Assembly (NCBI RefSeq): GCF_008329585.1
Contig: NZ_NPKP01000006.1
Coordinates: 335,966-399,965 of the forward strand
From: Mycolicibacterium sp. P9-22
Lineage (GTDB): Bacteria; Actinomycetota; Actinomycetes; Mycobacteriales; Mycobacteriaceae
Length of the DNA stretch: 64,000 bases
Direction of reading: 5' to 3'
Below, in pieces: positions 35,801-45,051 of this stretch (its first letter is position 1; every line of letters starts with the position of its first letter). The notes under the pieces were generated by a model. The model was not told the DNA's origin. It did no database searches and saw nothing but the letters and a program-made list of their open reading frames with translations. A program made the position numbers and the translations under genes.

Positions 35801-35879
35801 TGGTGCCCCGGGGGCAGTCCCTATGCCAGTCCAGATCCGAAATACCTTACAGTACACCGATTTTCGTCAACAGACCGGC

Positions 35880-36257
35880 CGCGCTATCGCCGGCTTCCGG
35901 GTACGACCGGCGGCAACGTCAGAGCGTCGGTGATTTCGGGGTCCAGCAGGTGGTCATGGGCGGAGAGTTCCGAGATCTGTGGCATCGACCCCGAGCCGGT
36001 TCACGAATTCGGCGAAGCGCAGCGAGTCCTGGTCGCCGGCGCACACCAGTGCGTCGAGCGTGTCAAGAGCAGCGTCTTCACGCTCGGAAAGTAGTTGCAG
36101 CACAATTACTTCAGGAAGTCCGTCAGCGCTGGGTCACCGACCTCACCGAAGCAGTGTAATAGCCCATGCCGCGAACACCTCCGATGTGAATTCCCGTCGC
36201 CTATCCCAGGTGTCCGGGATCACCCTCTCGGCAAGGTTTCCTCGCCGCGGAAGAGGT
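35880..36257 (-). pseudogene. Frameshifted remnant of an unrecognised gene
   Basis: Four coding-like pieces succeed each other on the minus strand in different frames: NLAERVIPDTWDRRREF..FAAWAITLL, then GEVGDPALTDFLK, then EVIVLQLLSEREDAALDTLD..FAEFVNRLGVDATDLG, then SAHDHLLDPEITDALTLPP. Read together they look like one helical protein broken by at least three frameshifts. I do not recognise the family. It lies directly downstream of the PucR gene stop at 36258. Decay is inferred from amino-acid composition alone. Confidence 0.4.
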
Positions 36258-37844
36258 TTAACCACCCCGCGACCCAGTGTGCCATCGGTACATCGAGTCC
36301 GCCGTCAGTGCCAGTAGGAATTCCGACCGATCGTGGGCCGAATCAACTGACTTGCCAGTGATTGCCTCCACTCTCTTGAGCCGGTTACGCAACGTGTGGC
36401 GGTGCACGCCGAGTTCTGCTGCGGCTGGCTCCCCTTGACCGTCATGGCGCAGATACGCATCTAGGGATGCGACGAGATCACCGCGATTGCCTCGATCGTA
36501 AGCAATCAGGGCACCCAGCACTGATGTGCTGATGATGTTCAACTCAGTAGGCTGATGACCCGCTAAGACCAGGGTGTGCACGCCCAGGTCACTGTAGGCA
36601 AGCACCCTCTGACGTTGCGCGGTGGCGACTCGGCAAACAAACCTCGCTTGCTGCATCGTCGTCGCTGCCGCTTCCAAATCAACTTCCAGTCCGATACCAC
36701 AGGCCGGTTGGGCCACTCCGCACGGTTGCAGAGCGTTGGTCAGCTGCTCGGCCACCTGCCCAACGGAGTTGTTGCCAGGTTGCACCAGAAGGTCGTAGCC
36801 ACCATCAGTGTCGGCGGCGCCAATGTAAGGCAGGTGTCGCTCAGCGAGCGTGCGCTCTATCGCCGCTACGGCGGAACTGTCGAGGTCACCGGACAGTGCC
36901 ATACCAATCACCAATGCGCCGTGGACAATCCCGCATTTGTCCGCCAGTGTTCGCATGTGGACCTCCGAGGCCGTACCTCCTGTCGCGGCTCTGAAAGTTG
37001 CTTCGCGAAGTAGCCGCTCAAGATCGGCTGCTTTGTCGGATCGACGTGAGCCCAGCGCAACCAATGAACGAGTGCAGCTTATGAGGACTTGCTCGCTCCA
37101 TTCGAAGCGAGTTTGACCAAGCACGCAGAGCACACCGGGGCCGTCGTCCGTGCTCAAGGACTGGGCCCATAGAAATCCGTCGCCATTCTGCTGGCCGAAA
37201 CCGAAGTTACGAGGACGTCGGTCAACAGGAGGCAGCTGTCGAGATAGACGCTCCAGAATCTGAGGCTCGTCCGTGCTGGAAGCCTTGACTTCGTCCTCTC
37301 GACCAAACACGACGACCGTCGCCGAGAGGGTTGAAGCGAGTTCACGGACCAAGCCGTCGGTGCCATGTGCCACCACTGTTCGCGCCATGAACTCCATGCG
37401 CTCGCTGACCTGGCGCAGCGCGACGGCGTTCTGTGCAGCCTTTTGATCCGCGATGGACCTCGTCAGTGCGATGAACGGTGTCGGCAATGGGACGTCAATC
37501 AACGGAAGGCTGAACTCCTCGGCAGCGGAGACGATTGCCGCCGGAATGTCGTCGTGGATCATCTGGGTGCCGAATCCAACCGCGGAGATCCCGGCCTCCG
37601 CGAGGCGGGAGATGTATGCGTGTTGATGCTTCGGGTCTGCGGAGAGATTGATCCCGGTCGTGAGCACCATGTCATCAGCCTGAAGCCAAGGAGCGGGGTC
37701 CGGCAGCTCAATTGCGTGCGCCCAACGTATCTCGCGCATCGCCGATGACTGGCCGGCGCGCAAGGTGAGCTGGAGGTCTCGCTGAGTCAACAACCAGTTG
37801 ACCGTGGTTGACAAACCTGACCGCACAGCGTTGTTGTCACTCAC
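36258..37844 (-). CDS. PucR-family transcriptional regulator
   Basis: A protein of 528 residues from the GTG at 37844 (VSDNNAVRSGLST). The N-terminal PucR ligand domain contains ELPDPAPWLQADDMVLTTGI and GISAVGFGTQ. The middle is GGDEF-like/CdaR-type, and the C-terminal helix-turn-helix contains YLRHDGQGEPAAAELGVHRHTLRNRLKRVEAITG. PucR regulators respond to amino acids, purines or amines. The frame continues upstream to 38018 but overlaps the divergent permease start, so 37844 is preferred. It probably activates the permease and the aminotransferase operon. Confidence 0.9.
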   Translation of the reverse strand: MSDNNAVRSGLSTTVNWLLTQRDLQLTLRAGQSSAMREIRWAHAIELPDPAPWLQADDMVLTTGINLSADPKHQHAYISRLAEAGISAVGFGTQMIHDDIPAAIVSAAEEFSLPLIDVPLPTPFIALTRSIADQKAAQNAVALRQVSERMEFMARTVVAHGTDGLVRELASTLSATVVVFGREDEVKASSTDEPQILERLSRQLPPVDRRPRNFGFGQQNGDGFLWAQSLSTDDGPGVLCVLGQTRFEWSEQVLISCTRSLVALGSRRSDKAADLERLLREATFRAATGGTASEVHMRTLADKCGIVHGALVIGMALSGDLDSSAVAAIERTLAERHLPYIGAADTDGGYDLLVQPGNNSVGQVAEQLTNALQPCGVAQPACGIGLEVDLEAAATTMQQARFVCRVATAQRQRVLAYSDLGVHTLVLAGHQPTELNIISTSVLGALIAYDRGNRGDLVASLDAYLRHDGQGEPAAAELGVHRHTLRNRLKRVEAITGKSVDSAHDRSEFLLALTADSMYRWHTGSRGG

Positions 37845-37870
37845 ACGTTCACCGTACACCCTGTATAACT

Positions 37871-37939
37871 TGGAGCTGCAAACGCTCCATTTCGGACAGT
37901 CGTGGATCACATCCTTTGGCAGTACGTTTCGTCCACGAC
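37871..37939. promoter_or_regulatory. Two inverted repeats between pucR and the permease
   Basis: TGGAGC (37871-37876) and GCTCCA (37884-37889) form a 6-bp repeat with a 7-nt spacer. GTCGTGGA (37899-37906) and TCCACGAC (37932-37939) form an 8-bp repeat with a 25-nt spacer. The second ends just before the AAGGAG ribosome-binding site of the permease. A TATAAC box is at 37864-37869. These are candidate PucR sites. Confidence 0.45.
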
Positions 37940-37952
37940 CTAAGGAGCGCAC

Positions 37953-39371
37953 TTGACCAACTACAAGCCGGCGACCGCAGACGACGCCGAACTGAAATCG
38001 AGTTTGAAGTCCCGACACCTCACGATGATTGGGCTCGGGGGCGTGATCGGGGCGGGCCTGTTTGTGGGATCGGGCGTCGTCATCAACAACACCGGCCCCG
38101 CCGTGGTGTTCACCTATATCCTGGCGAGTGCCCTGATCATCGTGGTGATGCGGATGCTGGGTGAGATGGCCGTTGCCAAGCCGTCCACTGCATCGTTCTC
38201 GTTATACGCCCGCGAAGCGATCGGAAACTGGGCTGGCTTCAGCGTCGCGTGGCTCTACTGGTATTTCTGGGTAATCGTCGTTGCCTTCGAGGCAGTCGCG
38301 GGCGCGAAGATCCTGGGCCGGTGGATTGATGCACCGTTATGGCTGATGAGCCTAATCATATTGGCAGTCATGACCACAACCAACCTGGTGTCAGTCCGTT
38401 CCTATGGCGAATTCGAGTACTGGTTCGCCTCGATCAAGGTCGTGGCGGTGCTCGTCTTCCTAGGCGCTGGCGCCGCATGGGTGCTGGGCTTATGGCCGGA
38501 TCGTCAGATGGACTTCAGCAATCTATCGATGCACGGTGGTTTTGCACCCAATGGTGTGTCGGCGGTCGTCGCCGGAATCGCCGTTGTATTCCTGTCATTG
38601 TGCGGCGCTGAGGTCGTCACGATCGCCGCGGCGGAATCGCAGAATCCCGCAAAATGGGTCGCCCGTGCCGTACGCACGACAATCGCCAGGGTCATCGTCT
38701 TCTTTGTGGGCTCGACGTTCTTGATCGTCACGATCCTGCCGTGGAACTCTACCGAGGTCGGGGAGTCGCCTTATGTTTCAGTTCTCGACCATATGGGAGT
38801 GCCGGCCGCCGCGAACATCATGAATCTTGTAGTGCTGACCGCAGTTCTGTCCTGCCTGAACTCCGGGCTCTACACGGTCTCTCGCATGCTGTATTCGCTG
38901 GCCCGCAATGGAGAGGCGCCGAGGAAGCTGGCACAGGTGAATCGGCGAGGGGTGCCGACACGTGCCGTGCTGGCCAGCACGCTTGGTGGATATGTCTGCA
39001 TCGGGGCGGCCTACCTTTGGCCTGATTCGATTTTCCTGTTCCTACTCAACTCGTCCGGCGCCCTGGTTCTGCTCGTCTACTTGTTCATCACCGTGGCGCA
39101 GATTCGCATGCGGCGACTGCTGGAACAGGAGGCGCCGCAGCTTTTGCAATTGCCGATGTGGTGGTTCCCGTGGCTGAGCTACGCGGCGGTCGCCGCTATT
39201 GTTGCGGTCTTGGTCACCATGGCGGTCGATCCGGTCAGCCGTTCTCAAGTCCTGTTGAGCCTGTTGGCCTTCGCAGTGATTTTGGTGGCGTACGCGGTGC
39301 AGCGGAAGTTCTCCAGCCCGCCGAAAGATACGACCGCGGTACTCCCAGGTGTGGCGGATAAAGCACTGTGA
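37953..39371 (+). CDS. Amino acid permease (APC superfamily, GabP-like)
   Basis: An integral membrane protein of 472 residues with about 12 hydrophobic segments. The first helix carries MIGLGGVIGAGLFVGSG, the APC unwound-helix substrate motif. GEMAVAKPSTASFSLYARE and the segment LSLCGAEVVTIAAAESQNP are typical of GABA/aromatic amino acid transporters. Start TTG at 37953 has an AAGGAG site at 37942-37947. It probably imports the amino compound processed by the aminotransferase downstream. It is transcribed divergently from pucR. Confidence 0.92.
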   Translation: MTNYKPATADDAELKSSLKSRHLTMIGLGGVIGAGLFVGSGVVINNTGPAVVFTYILASALIIVVMRMLGEMAVAKPSTASFSLYAREAIGNWAGFSVAWLYWYFWVIVVAFEAVAGAKILGRWIDAPLWLMSLIILAVMTTTNLVSVRSYGEFEYWFASIKVVAVLVFLGAGAAWVLGLWPDRQMDFSNLSMHGGFAPNGVSAVVAGIAVVFLSLCGAEVVTIAAAESQNPAKWVARAVRTTIARVIVFFVGSTFLIVTILPWNSTEVGESPYVSVLDHMGVPAAANIMNLVVLTAVLSCLNSGLYTVSRMLYSLARNGEAPRKLAQVNRRGVPTRAVLASTLGGYVCIGAAYLWPDSIFLFLLNSSGALVLLVYLFITVAQIRMRRLLEQEAPQLLQLPMWWFPWLSYAAVAAIVAVLVTMAVDPVSRSQVLLSLLAFAVILVAYAVQRKFSSPPKDTTAVLPGVADKAL

Positions 39372-39505
39372 CTCCCGATTCCCCGCACCAGCGCAAGCGG
39401 GAGTAGACCCGTCGACCTCACTCGGAAACACCTGCTTCCCAATTTCATTCGCGTCAATTTTGGCGCACTACAGCAGTACAGACACACGCGCGAAAGGACA
39501 CTGGA

Positions 39506-40894
39506 ATGAGAACTTCGATCACCGACGGGGTTGACGTACGGAGCATTGCACGAAAGCACCTTCTCCCGCACTTCACCCGGGGTGGCGTCTGGGCTAGCGA
39601 TGAGCTTCCTGTCATCGTCAGCGGTGATGGCATCTATGTCTCCGATGATCGGGGGAACCGCTTCATGGACGGTGTCTCGTCGTTGTACTGCGTGAACATC
39701 GGGCACGGTCGCGCCGATTTTGCGGCGGCAGCTGCCAAACAGATGGAAACGCTTGGCTACTGGAACACTTGGTCGGCCGTGCATCCCACTGCTGCCGAGG
39801 CGGCTTGTCTGATCGCCGGACTGGCCCCCGGTGATCTCGAGACGGTGTTCTTCGTGAACTCCGGTTCGGAGGCGAACGAATCTGCAGTGAAGCTCGCGCG
39901 GCAGTACCACATCAGTCAGGGACAACCGCAACGGACCAAGATACTGGCCCGCGACATGGCTTACCACGGGACCACATTGGGTGCCTTGGCGATCACCGGA
40001 ATATCGAAGTACCAGGCGCCGTTCACCCCGATGCTGATGCCAGGAGTCCACCGCTTCCCCAACACCCTCGGTGAGACAGTCCCCGCGGGAGGCGCGGCTG
40101 CGGACTTGCCCAGCATCAAAGCGCTCAACGACGTCATCGAGCGCGAGGGTGGCGACACGTTCGCCGCGTTGTTCGCCGAGCCGGTCCAGAACTCGCGAGG
40201 GGCACTGGTTCCGCCCGAGGGCTATTGGGCCGAGCTGCGTGCCATCTGCGATCGCCACGGCATCCTGCTCGTCGCCGATGAGGTCATCACCGGATTCGGC
40301 CGCACCGGTGGGTGGTTCGGGACCCAACGTTATGGCGTCGTGCCGGACCTGCTGACCTTCGCGAAGGGCGTCACGAGTGGTTACGCCCCGCTCGGCGGCG
40401 TGGTCATCCGGGAGCACATCGCCCACAGCATCATGGAATCGCCACTGACTGGGCAGTTCCTGCACGGCGCTACCTGGGGGGGACATCCAGTGTCGTGTGC
40501 GGTGGCGGTGGCCAACATCTCCGCCATGCGCGACGAAGGTGTCGTGACCAATGTCGTTGACAATGAGGACTTCCTGCGTGCTGCGCTCGAAGATCTCGTC
40601 ACGAGTCATTCCAGTGTGCTGGAGGTCCGCGGCGCTGGCTACTTCTACACCTTCGAGATCGTGGGTGATCGGGCCACAGGTCGTTCCCTGACCGACGCGC
40701 AGTCCATCGATCTGCTGCGCGAGGTGATGCCCAAGACGGCGCTGTCGGTCGGACTTCTCACCCGCGTCGACGACCGTGGAGCAACGATGCTGCAACTGGC
40801 GCCTCCGCTGATCGCTGATCGCGCCCAGCTCGATGAGTACGTCCGGCGTCTCGACCAGGTCCTCAGTGCCGTCGATGAGTATCTGCATGCCTGA
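39506..40894 (+). CDS. Class III PLP-dependent aminotransferase
   Basis: A protein of 462 residues. Fold-type I landmarks include NSGSEANESAVKLARQY, DMAYHGTTLGALAITG, the Asp of VADEVITGFGRTG and the Schiff-base lysine in TFAKGVTSGYAPLGG. Members transfer the amino group of omega-amino acids, beta-amino acids or amines to pyruvate or 2-oxoglutarate. The ATG at 39506 follows GAAAGGACA. It overlaps the CoA-transferase start by 8 bp, so the resulting keto or semialdehyde acid may be activated to a CoA thioester next. Confidence 0.93.
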   Translation: MRTSITDGVDVRSIARKHLLPHFTRGGVWASDELPVIVSGDGIYVSDDRGNRFMDGVSSLYCVNIGHGRADFAAAAAKQMETLGYWNTWSAVHPTAAEAACLIAGLAPGDLETVFFVNSGSEANESAVKLARQYHISQGQPQRTKILARDMAYHGTTLGALAITGISKYQAPFTPMLMPGVHRFPNTLGETVPAGGAAADLPSIKALNDVIEREGGDTFAALFAEPVQNSRGALVPPEGYWAELRAICDRHGILLVADEVITGFGRTGGWFGTQRYGVVPDLLTFAKGVTSGYAPLGGVVIREHIAHSIMESPLTGQFLHGATWGGHPVSCAVAVANISAMRDEGVVTNVVDNEDFLRAALEDLVTSHSSVLEVRGAGYFYTFEIVGDRATGRSLTDAQSIDLLREVMPKTALSVGLLTRVDDRGATMLQLAPPLIADRAQLDEYVRRLDQVLSAVDEYLHA

Positions 40895-42104
40895 GCAGAC
40901 CCGAGGTGGTCCACTGCGCGATGTGCGGATCATCGATGTCACCACCACGTTCATGGGTCCGTACTGCACTGCGTTGCTGGCGAATTGGGGAGCCGATGTC
41001 GTCAAGGTCGAGGCGCCTGGCGGTGATGTCCTTCGCTACATCGGTGACGTCAGGGATCTCGGTCTGGGTCCGGTCTTCATCAACGCCAACCGTGGCAAGC
41101 GCAGTGTTGTGCTCGACCTCAAGATCGACAGTGGGCGGCAGGCGTTCGCGGAGTTGGTCGGCGGTGCGGACGTTCTGGTCCACAACTTGCGGCCGAAGGC
41201 AGCCGAGCGGCTCGGCGTCACCGCGGAGAACCTGATCGGTGTGAACCCGAGACTGCTGCTGTGTGCGTTGGCGGGTTTCGGGAAGGCCGGACCCTACGCC
41301 GGGCGGGCGGCCTATGACGACGTCATCCAGGCGGCGTGTGGTCTGGCGGCGACACAGGGGGGACGAGATGGCGCTCCGGAGTACATCCGGAGCGCCGTGG
41401 CGGACAAGGTGATGGGGGTCTTTGGTGCGGCAGCTGTCCTGGCTGCTCTGCACGGTCGATCGAACACCGGTGTCGGTGGCGAGTTCGAGGTTCCGATGTT
41501 CGAGGCGATGACCGCGTTCACGCTGCTCGAGCAGCAGGGGGAATGGGTTTATGACCCCCCTCTGGGTCCCTCGGGTTATCCGCGGACGGAGTCCCCACAT
41601 CGGCGGCCCTGCAAGACCAGCGATGGATTCCTCGCGGTCATGATCTACACCGACGCGCAGTGGAAGGCCTTCTTCGACGAGATCGGCCAACCGGAGTTGG
41701 CCGCAGATCCACGATTTCGGTCGATCCGCGAGCGCACCATCCATATCGACGAGCTGTACGGCTTGGTGAACGAGCAGATGGCGTTGCGCACCACCGCCGA
41801 GTGGCAACGGGTGTTCGACGAGGCGCATATCGCCTCCGGTGCCATCAACACCATCCCCAACCTGTTCACCGATCCGCACCTGATCGAGACCGGCTTCTTC
41901 GAGAGCGTCGATCATCCGGTCGCCGGCCCGTTGCGCCTGGCGCGACCGCCCATACGCCTCGCAGGAGACGGCGGCACGCTTCGCCACACACCCAGCCTCG
42001 GTGAACACACCGTCGAGATTCTGCGCGAGGCCGGGCTCGACGAGAACGCCATCGACGGTCTGCTCGCCGACAAGGCGGCAATCCAGTGGAGGAAAGATGT
42101 CTGA
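40887..42104 (+). CDS. Family III CoA-transferase (CaiB/BaiF)
   Basis: A protein of 405 residues. VRIIDVTTTFMGPYCTALLANWGADVVKVE is the N-terminal CaiB signature, and the acid-activating Asp lies in GRAAYDDVIQAACGL. GYPRTESPHRRPCKTSDGFLAV is the middle region. It moves CoA from a donor thioester to a carboxylic acid, sparing ATP. ATG at 40887 is used because it gives the 8-bp overlap with the aminotransferase; the frame extends 18 codons upstream. The following ECH start overlaps its stop by 8 bp. Confidence 0.92.
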   Translation: MPEQTRGGPLRDVRIIDVTTTFMGPYCTALLANWGADVVKVEAPGGDVLRYIGDVRDLGLGPVFINANRGKRSVVLDLKIDSGRQAFAELVGGADVLVHNLRPKAAERLGVTAENLIGVNPRLLLCALAGFGKAGPYAGRAAYDDVIQAACGLAATQGGRDGAPEYIRSAVADKVMGVFGAAAVLAALHGRSNTGVGGEFEVPMFEAMTAFTLLEQQGEWVYDPPLGPSGYPRTESPHRRPCKTSDGFLAVMIYTDAQWKAFFDEIGQPELAADPRFRSIRERTIHIDELYGLVNEQMALRTTAEWQRVFDEAHIASGAINTIPNLFTDPHLIETGFFESVDHPVAGPLRLARPPIRLAGDGGTLRHTPSLGEHTVEILREAGLDENAIDGLLADKAAIQWRKDV

Positions 42105-42879
42105 TCTGGAGTTCCGGGTGGAGCACGGCGTGGCAACCATCACGCTGAACCGCCCCGCCAAGAAGAACGCGTTCACTTTCGAAATGCTCGATGAGTGGGC
42201 CCAGCACCTGCACTTCTGCCAGGCGGCCGATGACGTGCGAGTGGTCGTGATGACCGGATCTGGTGGAAGTTTCTGCGCAGGTGTTGATTTCGATTCGCTC
42301 GATGCGACAGAACGATCCCCGCTGCAGGAGAAGAGACAGCTCCAAGAACGTGTCCACCAGGTCGCGTTGGCGTTGGAGGCGATCGATAAGCCGGTGATCG
42401 CCGCGGTCGCCGGGCCGGCCGTCGGAGCCGGCATGGACATGGCCCTGCTGTGTGACCTGCGCATCGCTGCAAAGTCCGCCCGGTTCTCCGAGGGTTACGT
42501 CAGGGTCGGCCTCGTGCCAGGCGACGGCGGAACATGGCTGCTTCCCCGGATCGTGGGGCGATCCACCGCGCTCAAACTGTTGTGGACGGGGGACTTCGTC
42601 GATGCCGAGGAGGCCCTTCGCATCGGCCTGGTGGAGCAGATCTGCGAGGACGACGACCTCGCCTCGGTGACGAATGACCTGGCTCGCAAACTGGCTGGCC
42701 AATCGCCGATCGTGGTCCGCCTCGTGAAACGGGCCGTCCGACAGGGCGAAACCCATGATCTACGCACATCGCTGGACCTGATTTCCTCGCATATGGCCGT
42801 CGTGACCTCGACTCGCGATTACGTCGAGGCCCGAGCGGCCTTCCGGGACCGTCGGCCAGCCAACTTCGAGGGGAACTGA
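42097..42879 (+). CDS. Enoyl-CoA hydratase/isomerase (crotonase family)
   Basis: A protein of 260 residues. SFCAGVDFDSLD (oxyanion hole), GPAVGAGMDMALLCDLRIA and the catalytic stretch ARFSEGYVRVGLVPGDGGTWLLPRIVG. It hydrates an enoyl-CoA. ATG at 42097 has a GGAGGAAAG site. Its catalytic stretch closely resembles that of the ECH at 20743. In both places the gene is followed by a pair of acyl-CoA dehydrogenases. Confidence 0.93.
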   Translation: MSDLEFRVEHGVATITLNRPAKKNAFTFEMLDEWAQHLHFCQAADDVRVVVMTGSGGSFCAGVDFDSLDATERSPLQEKRQLQERVHQVALALEAIDKPVIAAVAGPAVGAGMDMALLCDLRIAAKSARFSEGYVRVGLVPGDGGTWLLPRIVGRSTALKLLWTGDFVDAEEALRIGLVEQICEDDDLASVTNDLARKLAGQSPIVVRLVKRAVRQGETHDLRTSLDLISSHMAVVTSTRDYVEARAAFRDRRPANFEGN

Positions 42880-42883
42880 AGTG

Positions 42884-43999
42884 ATGACCCAGATCGACGA
42901 CGTCGAATCGAGCGTGGATCACGCGCGCCGTCACGTGCGCGAACTCCTCGCCGAATGGCAGGCAGAGCACGGCTTGACCCCCCACAACGACTCCTGGATG
43001 CGGTCCTTTGACCGGGAGTTCAGCAAGATGATGGCCAGCCGTGGGCTGATGGGACTGACCTGGCCCACCGGCGTCGGAGGTGGCGGTCGCAGCAACGTGG
43101 AACGGCTCGCGGTGACAGAGGAGCTGCTGCGCGCGGGAGCCCCCGTGGCGGCCCACTGGGTCGGGGATCGCCAGATCGGTCCGTCGGTGTTGCGGCACGG
43201 GTCCCAGGAACTGATCGACGAACTGATCCCGGGCATCTTGAGTGCGGACTTCGTGTTCTGCCTCGGGATGAGTGAACCAGACTCTGGCTCGGATCTCGCC
43301 TCGGTGCGCACTCGGGCGCAGGCGACGTCGGAGGGTTGGGTACTGCACGGACACAAGATCTGGACGAGCCATGCTCATCATGCCACTCACGCCTATGTCC
43401 TGGCTCGAACGAGTTCGACGGGACGCAAACACGAGGGCCTGAGCGAATTCATCGTCGACATGAACCAACCCGGCGTGTTGATCGAACCGATCCGCGACAT
43501 GGCTGGTGAAACACACTTCAACGAGGTGCATTTCGACGGGGCTGTCGTGCCACGCCATCGCCTCCTCGGGGTCGAGAACAACGGTTGGCGGCAGGTGATC
43601 GAACAGCTCTCCTTCGAGCGGGGGGGAGCTGAACGATTCCTTTCGACCTATCCACTGCTGGCTCAACTGTCGACCGCGGCCGGAGATGATGCGCGCATTT
43701 ACGCCCAGCTCGGCGAACTCGCTTGTCAATTGGGTGTGCTGCGCCGTATGGCGTGGGATCTGGCCGTGGCAATGGACACCGGTCAGCCACAGGTCAATCA
43801 GGCCGCTGCCCTGAAGTTTCTCGGTCACCGCTACGAGATCGCCGTGATCGAGCTGGCGGCCCAGATTCGCCGGACACCCGGCACCCCGCTGTTCGAGGGG
43901 TTCCGCGACGCGCTACTGGCATCACCGGGGTTCGGGATCCGCGGCGGTTCCGCGGACGTGTTGCTGTCGATCATTACCCGCGAGGAGAACAAGCGATGA
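42884..43999 (+). CDS. Acyl-CoA dehydrogenase, catalytic-type subunit (FadE)
   Basis: A protein of 371 residues from ATG at 42884 (GAGGGGAA ribosome-binding region; GTG at 42881 is possible). GMSEPDSGSDLASVRT, KIWTSHAHHATHAYVLART and IRGGSADVLLSIITREE are intact. The stretch EELLRAGAPVAAHWVGDRQIGPS nearly repeats the one in the FadE at 21531, so the two are paralogues. It overlaps the next gene by ATGA and should form a heteromer with it. Confidence 0.93.
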   Translation: MTQIDDVESSVDHARRHVRELLAEWQAEHGLTPHNDSWMRSFDREFSKMMASRGLMGLTWPTGVGGGGRSNVERLAVTEELLRAGAPVAAHWVGDRQIGPSVLRHGSQELIDELIPGILSADFVFCLGMSEPDSGSDLASVRTRAQATSEGWVLHGHKIWTSHAHHATHAYVLARTSSTGRKHEGLSEFIVDMNQPGVLIEPIRDMAGETHFNEVHFDGAVVPRHRLLGVENNGWRQVIEQLSFERGGAERFLSTYPLLAQLSTAAGDDARIYAQLGELACQLGVLRRMAWDLAVAMDTGQPQVNQAAALKFLGHRYEIAVIELAAQIRRTPGTPLFEGFRDALLASPGFGIRGGSADVLLSIITREENKR

Positions 44000-45051
44000 A
44001 CAACGTTGCCGCTGAACTGAACTCAGTGGTCACCGATCTGATCCTGAGTCGACGCTCACCGGGTCGAGACGACTACGACGTGTTGTGGACTGACCTTGTC
44101 GATCTTGGTCTGCGCGATGTCGGTCTCGACGAAGCGCTGGGCGGTTCGGGCGGCAGTCTTGCCGAACTGACCCAGGTTGTCGCCACGCTTGCCGAACACG
44201 GCGTCGCGGTGCCCATCGTGGAGTTCTCCACCGGGCGTTGGGCGCAAGGTGTCGCCGGGCTGCAGCCATCGAACGTGATCGCCGTCGCTGGTCCCGAATC
44301 ACCGTCGGAGGACGGCGATCTCACCGACGTGGTGGTGCCGTGGGGGCGCTACGGCGACGCCGTGATCCTTGAGCGGGGAACCGCAGTCCACGTCCTCGAC
44401 GTCGACCCGAATCGCCTCATGCACGCCGAAAGTGTCTCCGGAGAGCCCCTGGACGTGTTGCCGTTGACTGACGTCGACTGGCAATCGGCCAGAAGTCTGC
44501 CGATCCACGGCAGCCAATTGCGTCGCCGGTTGCGGGTGCTGCGGATCGCCGAGTTGGTTGGCGCGTCGCGGGGAGCGGTGGACTTGAGCCGCAGGTATGT
44601 CGCCCAGCGTGAACAGTTCGGCGCACCGCTGGTGGCCATACCCGCCGTTGCGCGCAACATCGCTCTGATGCGGGTGTCGCTGCGACAGGGCGAAGCTGCC
44701 CTGGTGCAGGCTCTCGCCGCGTCAGAAACGCCGCCCGCAGAAGCGGTACCCGATCACGCAATGTTCGCCACGACTGCGGCATTGGTTACCGCCGAGCGGG
44801 TGTCCAACGAGATCGCCGAGATCGCCCACCAGGTTCACGGCGCACTCGGGGTCACCGAGGAGTACCCGCTGCACAAGCTGACCCGCAAGATCTGGGCGGT
44901 GCGGGATCTGCAGCCGCCCGCAGTCGATCTGCAGCTCGCTTTGGGTGGGGCCGTCGTGGAGTACGGCGAGGAGTACCTCTGGTCGGTCACCGCGGCCGGC
45001 GTCCCGGGCAGCCGGTTTGAACCTACCCACGACAAGGAGACAGCACTGTGA
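43996..45051 (+). CDS. Acyl-CoA dehydrogenase, partner subunit (FadE)
   Basis: A diverged ACAD of 351 residues. SRRYVAQREQFGAPLVAIPAVARNIA and IAHQVHGALGVTEEYPLHKLTRKI are the C-terminal ACAD helices; the flavin-motif region is degenerate. ATG at 43996 overlaps the preceding stop (ATGA), and its own stop overlaps the ALDH GTG (GTGA). Architecture matches the partner subunit at 22673, so the pair 42884-45051 mirrors 21531-23713. Confidence 0.9.
   Translation: MNNVAAELNSVVTDLILSRRSPGRDDYDVLWTDLVDLGLRDVGLDEALGGSGGSLAELTQVVATLAEHGVAVPIVEFSTGRWAQGVAGLQPSNVIAVAGPESPSEDGDLTDVVVPWGRYGDAVILERGTAVHVLDVDPNRLMHAESVSGEPLDVLPLTDVDWQSARSLPIHGSQLRRRLRVLRIAELVGASRGAVDLSRRYVAQREQFGAPLVAIPAVARNIALMRVSLRQGEAALVQALAASETPPAEAVPDHAMFATTAALVTAERVSNEIAEIAHQVHGALGVTEEYPLHKLTRKIWAVRDLQPPAVDLQLALGGAVVEYGEEYLWSVTAAGVPGSRFEPTHDKETAL

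Noticed and set aside
39245..41005. A 586-codon minus-strand open frame across the permease end and the aminotransferase
   Set aside because: It is opposite two genes with full family motifs, and its own translation shows no family pattern.
40863..43828. Long minus-strand open frames opposite the CoA-transferase, ECH and FadE genes
   Set aside because: They are shadow frames of strongly supported genes.
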